Below, in pieces: positions 42,600 through 62,929 of a stretch of 64,000 bases of DNA (positions are counted from its first letter, which is position 1; every line of letters begins with the position of its first letter). Under the pieces are notes generated by a model. It was not told the DNA's origin, ran no database searches, and saw only the letters and a list, made by a program, of their open reading frames with translations. Source of the stretch: Dryococelus australis (taxonomy: Eukaryota; Arthropoda; Insecta; Phasmatodea; Phasmatidae); NCBI GenBank assembly GCA_029891345.1, contig CM056998.1, forward strand, positions 171,950,332-172,014,331. Reading direction: 5' to 3'. The translations under genes and the position numbers were made by a program.

Positions 42600-45035
42600 T
42601 CACGTTACATAATTATTGTTTAAAACCCAACATTTCTGTTGGATTATAACTGTCACAGAGCTTAAAAATGTTTTGTAATTGTAAAAGCTTCCAAAGTAAC
42701 TGCGGCGACAATCATTTTTCTCAATGAACTCTTCAGCCACTTCCTCCACATTTAATTTGTCACATTTACCCTTGTGTATGTCTAGCAACAGGAGATGGTT
42801 TAAGCGAGGCTGAGTCACGGTTGATCGTAGGAGCGTTTTCAATTTTCGCAGTGCAGAAAATGATCGCTCTGCGGTTGAACTGCTTACAGGGCATATCAAG
42901 TAGATCCTGAGTATTTTTATTATCTCAGATAGCGCAGCTTCAGCCATATCTATTTCCTGTGAGAGAATTTGTGTAAGGGTAAACACTGTACATACTTCAG
43001 TTCCTGGAAAATGTTTTTCTGCAGCACATACAAAATCTTTATATATATAACGAGTTGTGCTTTTAGCCTTTCATTGTCAATTTATGAGTATGAAAAAATC
43101 CATTCACCATTTTCCAGAATCATTTCTTCGTTGGCTTCCCTCAACAGCATATCTTCCATTGCTTTGGGGACGTCCGAAGCAGGGTTCTCTACGAATCTGT
43201 TTTGTAGAGCAGATGTGACTGCATCCAAAGACTCATAGTATTGTTGCCAGTAAAAATCTTCTATTCTTTCAAAGCAATGTGTAGAAGAAGCCATTTCGTC
43301 ATACCTTTGAGGACGGCGCTTACGTGGTAGAATTGGTGGCTCAGTCAAACTTTCTGAATTTTCAAGGCAATCAGCCCAGAGTTTCTGAAAAAACTTGTAA
43401 TTTCCTTTGCCGTTATAACAGTTCAGTAGACTATTTATGGCTAGGCATTTTGTTTCGTATGTAGCTTGTTGCGACTGCAAAATGTGGCTTGTCTCTTCTG
43501 CTGGGCCAAAAATTATTATGCATAGCTTCAGTCCATAAAGGAAAGAAAAGCGGCTCATCGAAGCTTGAAAGCCATTTGCCTGTTTACCACAGTCTGAATT
43601 CTCTTGTGCCAAAATGCCAAGTTCTTCCAACAGAGTACCGTAATTTGAAAGGACGCTATCGAATGATGATGTGCGAACAGTCCATCTCGTTGGACAAAGT
43701 GGTGTAAGTGAAGCAAGACTTTTGGTATATGAACCATCATTGTGTTGAATTTTGAGGTTCCTGAACAATGCAAGTCGTTTCTGTGATTGACGAATAATGG
43801 TAGTAATCAGTTGAGTATTATCCAAAGCTTCCTTAACTACGTCACAAACTTTACTAACATCCTGCAGCATGAGCTGAAGGTTATGGGTAGCACAATGAAC
43901 ATATATAGCTCTTGGTTCTTTTTCCATGATGCGTGCTGCAACTCCTGAATACTTGCCACTCATGTTTGACGCCCCATCATAACCTTGACCACGACATGAT
44001 TTGATATCAAGTTGCAAGCAAATCAGAACATTTAAAACAGCCTTTTCAATCGATTTGGCATCAGTGGAATCCATTGCATACAAACCCACTGGTTCTTCAT
44101 GTATCTGGAACTGACGATCAACCCATCATATACATAAAACAAGCTGTTCTGTGCGACTTTCATCCGATGTCTTGTATGCTATTGGAGAAAATACACTAGC
44201 AGTTTTTACATCCTGACATATTTTGCCAAGACATTTATTTCCTGGCCAGGCCAATTATTTCATTACTATGTCGTGCAACATATATTTTCCATTGGCCAGC
44301 TATTTTTCTACCTGTTTGTCTTCATATGTTTTCATTTCACTCAGTAGCAATTGATGTAAATTATCTTCCAATTCAATGTTTCCTCTAAAGGCAATGCCTT
44401 GCCGTGCTAAAAATAAAATGCCTGTAACCATTTTCGAAAGTCCACATTGCCTGCTCTTCTGTCCTTGTGAGTGCTGTGATTGGGGATGCGAGCAGCTATA
44501 TCAGGATGTTTTTTTGAGTTTAGTTTGTAAACAACTTCTGAGTGGAAAGTCAAGTTTTCATATGCTTTAAACTTCACCATTGCTTTGGCCCGATTTTGGA
44601 ACCCAACATCAGGATTAGAAAACACATGATGACCACCTTTATGAGGGGTTGTTGTTAAACCTTCCCTCACTGCTTTCTCGTACAGTGAACACAATGCTGC
44701 GTCCTTTTCTTGAAGATACTGGAGCCATTTGTATTCTGTGAGCCACTGTCTGCGAAAAGACCTCACATTTCCCCCCAGCTGTGGTAATTCATCTGTAGCT
44801 GTAGAAGACTGTTCTCCTACTTCATTGTTAACCTGGCTTTTTGTGGGTTTATGATTAGTAGAAGCTTCTTCCTTGACTCTGATCTGGCTGTTGGTGCGAT
44901 GACTAATGGTAGATGCTTCGGCCACCTGTTTTGAAGACGAAATACCTGATCTTCATTGAAGGTCGTCGATTAACTGGTCTTCAGAGATTTTGGTTGGCCA
45001 AAATATTCTGACAAAGACAGCTGCCGCTTTGCCAT
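42600..45035 (-). pseudogene. hAT-family transposase (TTF/ZMYM1-like), broken
   Basis: The probable start at 45035 (MAKRQLSLSEYFGQPKSL) is followed by a frame break. 44407-44925 has a TTF-type region (NVRSFRRQWLTEYKWLQYLQ, AKAMVKFKAYENLTFHSEVV). 43082-44089, preceded by an in-frame stop near 44130, has the catalytic core (LQLDIKSCRGQGYDGASNMS, IYVHCATHNLQLMLQD, PTRWTVRTSSFDSVLSNYGT). 42600-42986 carries the C-terminal dimerisation block (VSSSTAERSFSALRKLKTLL). Several frame changes and stops, perhaps one intron, separate them. An intact enzyme would cut and paste the element. Confidence 0.85.
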
Positions 45036-45742
45036 TTTCAGTCTATAAGAACGGGATGAAATTAATTATATTTGTGTTGATACATTCACTAAAGACTGTT
45101 TGCGGTAAAGTGAGCACTTTTGAAATCAACCTTTGAAAAATGTCACAGCCCATTAACTGTATATAGCGAAATGCAATTATTTAGCAGTTTACTGTTAGTT
45201 AAGTTGGCAGCAAATAGGGAAAGTAGTTCCACAGGCTGTAGTGAAATTTGATCTGCTCATGAACTGTACCAACAGGCACGTTGCAATGTTAATTTGTATA
45301 TTGGTTGGAAGGATACATTGAGAGGTGAAAGAAGAAACTTAGAAGGTCTTTCAAAAGTGCTTACTTTAACACTAACAGTCTATAGTAATAGGCCTACTAC
45401 ACATGGGCAATCACTATCAAAATATAATGCGCAATGCTGCAGCAATGTTTATGGTGGAGGGGAAGGGGTGCTCCAGAGACACAACGTAATTATTGTGATG
45501 GGATCTCCAGTAAGAAAATCTATTTAAACAGTTTTTTGATTAGGCATAAAATAGGCTAAAACATTACTGTTTATGCCAAAAAGATATTAAATTTTCTGTA
45601 TAAAATTTTCCGAACCTCTAGGGGTAGAATGAAATTCTTCAGCACTATCAGCCCTTCCAAATACACTATCTACCAAAAAGTAATTGGGCACCTGTCCACA
45701 ATATTTGCTCGGTGGTTGTTGCCCCGTTAGAATCTCGTAGGG

Positions 45743-46134
45743 TCACCTCTTGCGGCTATAACAGCAGCCACCCTGTCTGGCATTCTCTCTACGAGTGTTT
45801 GCAGGACATCCACAGGGATTCGTCGCCATTTTGATTGCAATCATTCCATGAGTTGAGCAATGGATTTTGGCCGCGCATGATGAGCCCTCACCTAGCAATC
45901 CATTTCGTCCCAAAGATGTTCTATAGGGTTGAGGTCGGGGCTCTGGGCGGGCCAGTCCAATAGGCGAACATTGTTGTCGGCGTACCACTGCATAGTAGCC
46001 TTTGAAACATGGCACCTGGCATTGTCATCCTGCAAGTAACACGGGTCCATGCCATAAGAACACCATAATGTTGGGAGCATTTCATTATCCAGAATGTTAC
46101 AATAGGTCTCTTGTGTTCGTGCTACCAAGGACAA
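45743..46134 (-). pseudogene. Tc1-like (DD34E) transposase fragment
   Basis: The frame 45892-46134 has LQDDNARCHVSKATMQWYAD and WPAQSPDLNPIEHLWDEMD, with 34 residues between the Asp and the Glu, the DD34E signature of Tc1. 45743-45890 holds the decayed C-terminus. The N-terminal half is missing and the first Asp block is absent, so this is inactive. Confidence 0.85.
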
Positions 46135-46661
46135 ACACCAGCGATACTATGCTGAAGGCTGTGAAACACAAATCAACTGATGTACTGAATTACGTATCTT
46201 CACGGGTGCCCTATTACTAGCCTTTGAAACATGGCACCTGGCATTGTCATCCTGCAAGTAACACGGGTCCATGCCATAAAAACACCATAATGTTGGGAGC
46301 ATTTCATTATCCAGAATGTTACAATAGGTCTCTTGTGTTCGTGCTACCAAGGACAAACACCAGCGATACTATGCTGAAGGCTGTGAAACACAAATCAACT
46401 GATGTACTGAATTACGTATCTTCACGGGTGCCCTATTACTAGCCTTTGAAACATGGCACCTGGCATTGTCATCCTGCAAGTAACACGGGTCCATGCCATA
46501 AGAACACCATAATGTTGGGAGCATTTCATTATCCAGAATGTTACAATAGGTCTCTTGTGTTCGTGCTACCAAGGACAAACACCAGCGATACTATGCTGAA
46601 GGCTGTGAAACACAAATCAACTGATGTACTGAATTACGTATCTTCACGGGTGCCCTATTAC
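45996..46661. repeat. 222-bp tandem triplication
   Basis: Three copies start at 45996, 46218 and 46440 (TAGCCTTTGAAACATGGCAC). They are almost identical; the one difference noticed is A for G in copy two (ATAAAAACACC near 46279). Each copy contains the Asp-bearing transposase block joined to the sequence next to the right terminus. The near identity suggests recent amplification or gene conversion, or an assembly artefact. Confidence 0.92.
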
Positions 46662-46679
46662 TTTTTGGTAGATAGTGTA

Positions 46680-48030
46680 TATTCTCTTTAAACGTGTACA
46701 TAGAGGATCAACTTATATTCAAAATACCATGGGCGTATTGAAACATTGCTAAGGCTGTGGAAACATTATGCAAAAAATAGTTTAATGAAGAAAATTGAAA
46801 GTCCTCGTGTATATAGAATATAATATTGACATAAGCAACACAAATTCATTTTGACAATAAAAGCCAGATTTTTATCCTTTATTTACTTCATACTTTTCTG
46901 AAACCCTGCTAAAATTCTACTTTCAGGTACATGTATCACGAATCCTTCAGCTATAGGTAAACAAATTCACTGCCATGTGTTTCAGTTCAACTGTCAATGA
47001 CGGGCCAAAATTGCTAGTTTTTAATGTGGTTTTGTTTTTTCACAAAAAAAACATATTCGAATGAATGAAATATTGACACAAACGACTTTACTGTCCTATG
47101 AAATGAGAGGTAACCCAAGAACTTTGGTTTGGTCACTTATTTTACTACGTTAATTGTACGTGCGAACAAAAGAGAGAATCTTATAAAATGGTTGCAAACA
47201 TTCTAAAGAAGTCTGTGAATACAGGTTGATAATATAACTTTAATTTATTTGATGCATACCATACATGATTACTTTTAAAAACATAAGTTTCCCTTATGTT
47301 TTATGTCATATTGAAGCGTAATAATGACCACAAAACAATTATTATTCTAACATGAAATCAATTGTAGACAGGCCTTAAGTAGTTCCCACATCAGTGTCTA
47401 GATAATAGTGACAGGACAGTTGAAATAGCACATTTAAATTGCGGTGTTTTAAATTAAAACATTGAAGAAATGCAGCATATACTCACATAAATGCATATGA
47501 ACTGCCGAAAAACAAAATCACTCCAAAAACTGACATCAGGAATAGTAAAAAATGTAAAAATACATTTCAAGACACATACCGACAGTGTGATGGGTGGTAC
47601 TAGTAATAATATTTAGGGCTACTCCATATTATTTGCCCATGAGTATCGTTTTCTTTAATTCTTTAACTATAACCTAACAAAAATGATATTAGATTAAAAT
47701 CACAACTTACTTCAGCATGCCTTAAATCTGTTGTATATGCATAGCAATTTCTCATGGACAAGCACTCAGCATTTTCACTGATCCAACAACATACGTCTCA
47801 CAAGTATAATTCAAGCAACAATAACCAGACGCATACTTGGAATACTTTTTCCAAGCTACGACAACTGCAGCTAGAATGAAGCACATTACAAGCAATACAC
47901 AGATTGAAGAGTAATAGTTCCTACAACCTGATACTAGATAGCCGCAAACTGTTAATCTACAAACAGTAGACACCGGAAATACACATTCATATAAAAATAC
48001 TTTCATCCAATTGTTTATTCGTTGCTGAAT
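46680..48030. other. AT-rich interior of the hAT element, nothing recognised
   Basis: No coding domain. The 146-codon minus-strand frame at 47752-48192 crosses the hAT right terminus into Tc1 sequence, so it is not a gene. Confidence 0.6.
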
Positions 48031-48121
48031 TTTAGAGGGAGCAGTGGCTATCCCTTGCTCCATTGGGCTGATTTTAGGGGGAGCACTCGCTCTCCCTTGC
48101 GCCATGGTTCCGCCGCCCATG

Positions 48122-48315
48122 CTCCCGCGCAAAACAACCCGCAGGGAGGACCAGTATATGGTGCTTTCAGCATGGCGGCGGCCCCATAGCACTGCTGTGT
48201 CATTATGCTAGGATTTTCGGAGGGCTACTGGAGTGAATGTGTTGGGACAGACAGTGCGAAATTGAATGCACCACGTGGGACTGCTAGCAGGTAGGCCGTT
48301 GCCAAAGGTTCCTGT
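48122..48315 (+). pseudogene. Tc1-like transposase, continuation after the hAT insertion
   Basis: The plus-strand frame starting at 48122 reads LPRKTTRREDQYMVLSAWRR, then DFRRATGVNVLGQTVRN and HHVGLLAGRPLPKVPVQP, with TAG and TGA stops between blocks. This is the segment that follows the DNA-binding domain in Tc1 transposases and continues the fragment at 42105-42288. The DDE domain is missing beyond 48315. Confidence 0.8.
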
Positions 48316-48714
48316 TCAACCACACCATGCGTGTGCATGTGCGTGTGCATGCACGTGCACATAAAAAAATTTGCTTTCTTGAATGTCACCCAAAGATTTC
48401 TTCAATGTATACGTTTTATAGCATTCATTATCTACATGGTAGTAAAAGAATTCATTCTCATTCAGTACCTGCAGATGCTTTAACACCACTTCTGAAGCTT
48501 CCCTAACTCTTTGCACCCCTTTTTCAGTTGATGATAGGTGAATTTTAGGTTTTTGCCTGTGACATATAATGCAGTTCATTTTTGTACAAACATTTGGAAC
48601 TTCTGCTTTCAGCAGAATTCTCTTGCTGAGACCTTCAATGTTGAATGTAACATCAGGATCAATTTTCATTAATCTGCAAAACATCATAAAAATATATTTA
48701 GAAAACACGTGCAT
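48316..48714 (-). CDS. Uncharacterised Cys/His-containing ORF, probably a repeat fragment
   Basis: A 132-codon frame with a possible zinc-binding stretch: TKMNCIICHRQKPKIHLSST, then ASEVVLKHLQVLNENEFFYY and HVDNECYKTYTLKKSLG. The C-x2-C ... H ... C arrangement and the CYKTYTLKK motif recur in multicopy arthropod hypothetical proteins. The last residues are encoded by a GTGCATG simple repeat (48326-48360), so the true C-terminus is probably lost. A splice acceptor-like sequence precedes FCRLMKIDPD. Whether it is a functional exon is unknown. Confidence 0.4.
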   Translation of the reverse strand: MHVFSKYIFMMFCRLMKIDPDVTFNIEGLSKRILLKAEVPNVCTKMNCIICHRQKPKIHLSSTEKGVQRVREASEVVLKHLQVLNENEFFYYHVDNECYKTYTLKKSLGDIQESKFFYVHVHAHAHAHAWCG

Positions 48715-48802
48715 AAATTAACTTAACCTTCATAACGTAAATAAACATGCATTTGAATTAAGGCCTAAATGGATATAATTTGACTCCCAGGTGTACACTA
48801 TA

Positions 48803-49377
48803 GGGTGTCTGGTAATTTGCAGATACGGACTGCACCACACGAATCTATGGTCAAAACTAAGTAGAAAATAGTCTTACGTAAAAATACTAAGACGCTTCGT
48901 TTATTAGAAAAATGCCATGAAAGTTCCCAAAACCATTGTAGCAAACATGTGGTATTCCAATTAGATAAGAGTGAGGCGATATGGTTATGCTGTAATTAAT
49001 GTCTTGTAAGGCATACAGCAATGGAAAGAGCTGAACTCAGTTGAGCTAGATGGAGTACACATGCAGTGAGTACTGGGACACATAAGAGGCCATGGGTGCA
49101 TCAGGCGGCCAAGCTCCTAGCATGCTGCATGAATCCCATATGCAAAAAAGTGCACTGCCATGGGCAGAGCAAACTTTGAACATCTGTTACGACATTTCAA
49201 CATTTTATATGCTGATGTGCACTGTGCTTAATGTGTTGTGAAGTCATTTTATCTGCTTTAATGTTGTTTTTGTTGTAAGCTAAGGCCCTTGTACATTTTT
49301 ACCAAAGAATATTTTCTACTTTGTATTGACCATAGATTGGTGTGGTGCAGTCCGTATCTGGAAATTACCTGACAACC
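48803..49377. mobile_element. MITE with long terminal inverted repeats
   Basis: The left end (48803 onward) and the reverse complement of the right end (to 49377) share GGKTGTCWGGTAATTTSCAG, ATACGGACTGCACCACAC and AATCTATGGTCAA, then AAGTAGAAAATA and GTAAAAAT, about 75-80 bp with scattered mismatches. The 420-bp interior has no coding domain. Superfamily is uncertain because no clear target duplication is visible; TA precedes the left end. Confidence 0.85.
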
Positions 49378-50219
49378 TGTAAATATGCATTTCAGAAAAG
49401 TGCCACCATTTTGGAAGATGGCAGAATGTATGTTTAATAGTTACTTTAATGGTAAAATATATATTTTATTTGAATTAGTTGACCAAAAAATATATATTTA
49501 GACACCAATATAATCCTGACAAGAGAATTTTGAGTCACAAAGTTACCATTACTGCCATTTTGGAAAATGGCGGCTGCAGCAAAAATGTCCCAAAATTGTA
49601 ATGTCTACCCAAGGAAAACATAATCTAGAAGGTTCTTGTAACCCATTTCAGCAGTAAAACTTTGTTCACATAAAAATTTTTGCGGGGTTTTAGTCAGGAG
49701 CCATGACTCTGACAGATGGCATTACTGGGGATTTGGAAGAACACATTTGGCAGCGCATTAGTTACAATCCGGGTGATGGCACCAGAATCAATGTAAAATA
49801 AATATGTCCAAGCAGGAATACTTTGTGTAGGATAAACACTATCTGTGCCCGTACCATGTGCAATGATAACATGGGCAGCTTTCTGCATGTGGTGGCAGTG
49901 GCATGTGTGGTCATGACCCATTATTCTTGAACCACTTGTGGTTCGCAGATGAAATGTTTTTCATGGAGGATGGTGTCACCATCTTTCACAATTAGTATAT
50001 CTGGTAGGATATTTGGGTGGACGCCAACCCATAGTCTTGTCATCACCACCAGTTTGCAATTGTTTTCCCATTTGTATAGCACTTGTCTATTATCTAAGCC
50101 ACCTTATTAATTATCTTGGTCAAAATGTTAATATGTAAGGTACCTAAAAAAGTTTATACTGTTTAATATTTTCAGAAACCAAAAAGGTATACTCTAAATG
50201 TCGCATACCGTTAGTCGTG

Positions 50220-50990
50220 AAAGTATTCCCATTGTCATCCAGCACTTTTTGCTGAAGTGCCTCCAGCCGTGCAGTAGTCTAACTGTAAAAATTGGGGTTC
50301 TTGGACACAAAGAAGTCCATGAGTGCCTGCTGCAATTCTCTCTCATTTCCAAAGCTTTCCCATGAAGGTGGTTGTACAGTGGAAGAGGGGATAATCTGTT
50401 GGCGCAAGTATCTGGGAGTATGGCGGATGATACAGTGTCTCCTTGGGAAGTCGCTGTATTGTATCATTTTGGGCCACCCGCATCACATATGGCCTGTCAT
50501 TGTCGACGAGGAGCAGCATACACCCTTGTGATTAACCATTGCTGGCTCCTGCTTCAGTGCCTGTTGCACACGTTCCAACAGCTGCAAGTACAGGTTTGCA
50601 ATGATGGTTTGGTTCGTTGGCAGCACATAGTCCCACTGTCTGGCATACTTAAGAATGTCATACAGGACCCCTTTTTTTTTTTATCACCTGTGAGCACTTG
50701 TCCAAATAATGGTGCCCTGCGGTGTAGAGAGTATAACAAGAAACAGACTGTCATTCATTGTTGCTTGTTGGCTTCCAACAGTGTATGGGGTATTCACTTG
50801 TTCAACTTGAATGCCTTCATTATGTGGTAAAGGTGAAGTCTGACTTCCATCAGATACATGGAAGCATTTGACATGCTCACCACATGTTTGGCTGCTGTCT
50901 TCTATAGTCGCTTTCAGGACCTCGTGATCCAGAACCTGTGGGGCTGTTCACTTTGGAGTTATCTTTTCTGTGATTGACTTGTACATATTA
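50220..50990 (-). pseudogene. mariner-like transposase, heavily decayed
   Basis: Across three minus-strand frames, mariner blocks are readable in order: an HTH-like block with FKLNKWIPHTVG (about 50790-50840), LYLQLLERVQQALKQEPAMV, the Asp block LLVDNDRPYV (about 50490-50520), YHPPYSQILAPTDYPLFH with the third catalytic Asp, and NERELQQALMDFFVSKNPNF near the C-terminus. Frames shift several times and terminal repeats were not found. It is a dead copy. Confidence 0.75.
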
Positions 50991-59966
<8,976 letters not shown>

Positions 59967-60675
59967 GTAAGTCTTAAAATTAAAAGGTGCCAAGTGATTT
60001 GTCTCTTGTTTGCTTTGTATCTTGCTAACTTTGATGGTGCAACATTTTCTGGAATCGTTATATATCACTAGGGCCTAGAAATTTTTGCACACTTAGAAAA
60101 AATGTGAAATGTAGAGAAATTATGTTAATCTGGGAAATTTTGTAGTACCGTAATTTCAGTATTCACGAAACAGCAATGAAATAACAGCATTATCTCTCAT
60201 ATTATACTTCACATATATGCTGATGATTAAAACTATCTATATGTATGTATCATGTTGTTAACCGTACAAACATTAATAATATTTGATTCTGTTCTAGATA
60301 ACAAAGCTAGAAAAAGTGCTGTATCTATTCGAATTGGCTTCTGCCGAATTGGCAAATGTAGACCGAATTTACACTTTTGCCTAGCTATGAACTGCAGATA
60401 ATTTCCGCCGATTCAACATTTATAAAGTGCTGCAGGTAGTTCTGAGTTATTCTTCAATATATATAATTGATATGTCTTGCCTTTGTGTACTTTGAAAGTT
60501 ATTCCTTGTCTTTCACCACCAGTACATGGCATCTGGGAAACTAAAACATCCATGAAAAGATGTTCAACTTCCACTTTTTTTTTTCAAACAAAGTTTGTAG
60601 CTTTTTAGCTTGTTGCAAGGCAATGGAAAGTTATACAAAATTAATTTTGATAATTTTTTTATGTAAAAAACAATA
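59967..60675. other. Membralin intron sequence, nothing else recognised
   Basis: AT-rich sequence following the donor site GTAAGT at 59967. No exon or repeat is recognised up to the Tigger-like element. Confidence 0.55.
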
Positions 60676-62203
60676 CAGTAAGTAAACTCTCGATTAACCA
60701 TGTTAATCGGGGCCAAAGAAAACACGAATAACCAAATTTGTATTAAAAAACCCAGATAATCGAATTTACATATATTTACTATTAATGGAACAGTGATATT
60801 GGCTTCAAAAATCGTAATAAAACACAGTATCTATTATACATTTCAAAGCAAACACAAATCACACACTGTATGTGCATGATTTAAATTGCACAATACTTTA
60901 ACTGATATTTATGTTGCACCAAGTGTAGTTTATTCACTGTGCATCGAGTATACGCAGCCTTTCACTGGTGCCGGGCGAGTCCTTTGGGCGGGCGACTGGG
61001 AGCAATGGATAAGCGGTCCGTAGTTGTGTATGTTTCGCTTGCTCAATGTGTGTCACTCAGTCCTGTTCTTTAGACGGCAGAGTTAGTTGACAGTTTAGAA
61101 TGCGATGCAATAAATACTAGATTATAACTGGACTTTAAATGAAGCAACCTGGCATTTAAACAATACAGTACACTCCCCATTAAAAAAAAACCCTTACAAT
61201 TCAAAAGCTTATTAAACTTTCACCGACTTACAAACACACACAAAACTTCAAAATCTCTTAAATGTTTGGTTTTTTGTTAACATTTAAACACTTGATATGA
61301 AATAGTCAGAACAGTTAAACCATGCCTATCTTGAAAAAGTCTTCAATTTTCTTTTATTTGGCACCAGAGTTGAAGTTTTAGTTTGTGACACACCATGCTT
61401 AAATTGTTTTATTATGTCTAACTTTTCCACGATAGTTTAAATTGTTCTTTTACGCTTTATTGGCGTTGCGAAAACGAATGAACGATGGCCTGAGTCGGCG
61501 ATCGGTAAACTGGAAAAACGTGTTTCTTCCTGGCGGCGGGGGATAACTGAGGCTGTGTGCGAAACCAAAATGGTGAATTCGTTATTTTGTACTTTGTCGT
61601 TTCGGAAGTTGTCGACAGTCACTTGTTTAGCACTCGCGGTGACACATTTTTATGTTAACAGTGAAAAAAATTTCTACAATCATCACTGGAAATACTGCGC
61701 ATTCGTTAATAAATAATAAAATAATAATATTATGTTATAACGACTTCAAAAAAATTTGTTGCGAATTATATAAACAAAGCACAACAGTTACCTGCTTTTT
61801 AAAACATGCCTGGTGTATTTTATGAACAATTATTTGTTTTATAAAAAATTCGCGCATGAGTTCATTTTGTGTGTTTGCTAGCATCCGCTGCTAGATAGAA
61901 AATACGAAATACCAAATTACCTAAAACGTCACCTCACATGATCATTTTGTCAACAAAATCCGCCATTTCGGACACAGCCTGAGATGAGTCAGAGTCCTAC
62001 GCGCTTCAGTGGACGGAACTGGATGTCATGCAGGTTTCTGTGACAGGCTGACAGTTAAGGAGATAAACATCAGCTCATGTGGCACAGCGATAGAGGTAAC
62101 TTACCGCTGCTTGTTAAACGACACACTTTACAGCATCGTCTGACCGCCGCACAGATAAGCCGAAAACCGGCTGAGCAAAGCACGATTAACCGGGAGTGTA
62201 CTG
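60676..62203. mobile_element. pogo/Tigger-like non-autonomous element
   Basis: The left terminus CAGTAAGTAAACTCTCGATT and the right terminus (reverse complement CAGTACACTCCCGGTTAATC) are related, and both are flanked by TA (60674-60675 and 62204-62205). Ends of the form CAGTA..ACTC..TTAA are typical of Tigger/pogo elements. The 1.5-kb interior has no transposase. About 60960-61060 is GC-rich unlike its surroundings. A second CAGTACACTCCCC copy lies inside at about 61166. Confidence 0.75.
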
Positions 62204-62205
62204 TA

Positions 62206-62929
62206 GTTTCTAAAAAGTAAATTATTGCAGTAAGGTAAATGTATGAGCATAGTGTATATGTTTTTTATATCAACCTGAAAGTGTGTTTAGTAATCCAAAA
62301 GAGTAAAATTAATGGCTTTTTCATTTATTCAGTTAAAAATATTGTCTTCTGCTCCAAAATTTGCATTAAGGTGCTGCAGGAAGACTAAGCTTAACATGTT
62401 AAACTTCACTTAAAATTCATACTCTCACGCTATAATTTATTTAATATCAAACTTATGTACCTAGTTTAAAATGTACATAAGTATGGTAACTTGAAATATT
62501 TTCAAACATATTGCTATGTCTTTGAAAGGTTAATGCTAACTTGTCGAGATTTCTTTTTTAATACGTATTATGAAAATGCTTGTATTTAAAAATTGTGGAC
62601 TTGCTTTATAATCTATGTATATAACTTAAGCTCATACATTACATAAACATCAATTTTTTTCCATTTTACAACCTTCATTTGTGGCATTTTTTCCTCCACT
62701 GACCTCGTGCAGTCCTTCGAAAAGTGGTAGGTTCTTCCTGAATATGTTTGTTGACTGCCAACTACAGCAAGCACGTAAGGAAGTAGTATTGCACAAGAAT
62801 CTTCATGTGCCAGCCAATAGAATGAAGGTTGACGCGTGACTGGTTAGAATAATGATTACGACAGTCGAGGATTCTGTCCGCTAGACCAAAAGCGGGGTGA
62901 TTTAGTTAGATAGGCGACGAGAGGCGAGG
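62206..62929. other. AT-rich intron or intergenic sequence
   Basis: No gene or repeat recognised. Confidence 0.55.

Larger units (their letters stand above)
45664..46677. mobile_element. Tc1-like deletion derivative inserted in the hAT element
   Basis: Terminal inverted repeats CACTATCTACCAAAAAGTAA at both ends, extending to about 31 bases with few mismatches, flanked by TA on each side (45662-45663 and 46678-46679). The interior keeps part of a minus-strand Tc1 transposase, and a 222-bp unit is repeated three times. Confidence 0.9.
42289..48121. mobile_element. hAT element (ZMYM1-like lineage) with nested insert
   Basis: Termini CAGGCGTGGCGGAAC (42289-42303) and, in reverse complement, CATGGGCGGCGGAAC (48107-48121) match at 12 of 15 positions. 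Adjacent 8-mers CTCTCACG (42281-42288) and CTCCCGCG (48122-48129) match at 6 of 8, fitting an old 8-bp target duplication. A Tc1-like reading frame stops at the left edge and resumes at the right edge, which independently supports these limits. The element carries a minus-strand hAT transposase and a later Tc1 insertion. At 5.8 kb it is long because of the nested insert. Confidence 0.8.

Noticed and set aside
46002-46691. Three near-identical plus-strand ORFs of 72-81 codons
   Set aside because: They are antisense readings of the 222-bp triplicated Tc1 segment; the transposase motif is on the minus strand.
47752-48192. 146-codon minus-strand frame with a hydrophobic segment
   Set aside because: It crosses the hAT right terminus into antisense Tc1 sequence, so it is a composite of two elements.
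49694-49921. His-rich 75-codon minus-strand frame
   Set aside because: No recognisable domain and no flanking signals; antisense and composition effects are enough to explain it.
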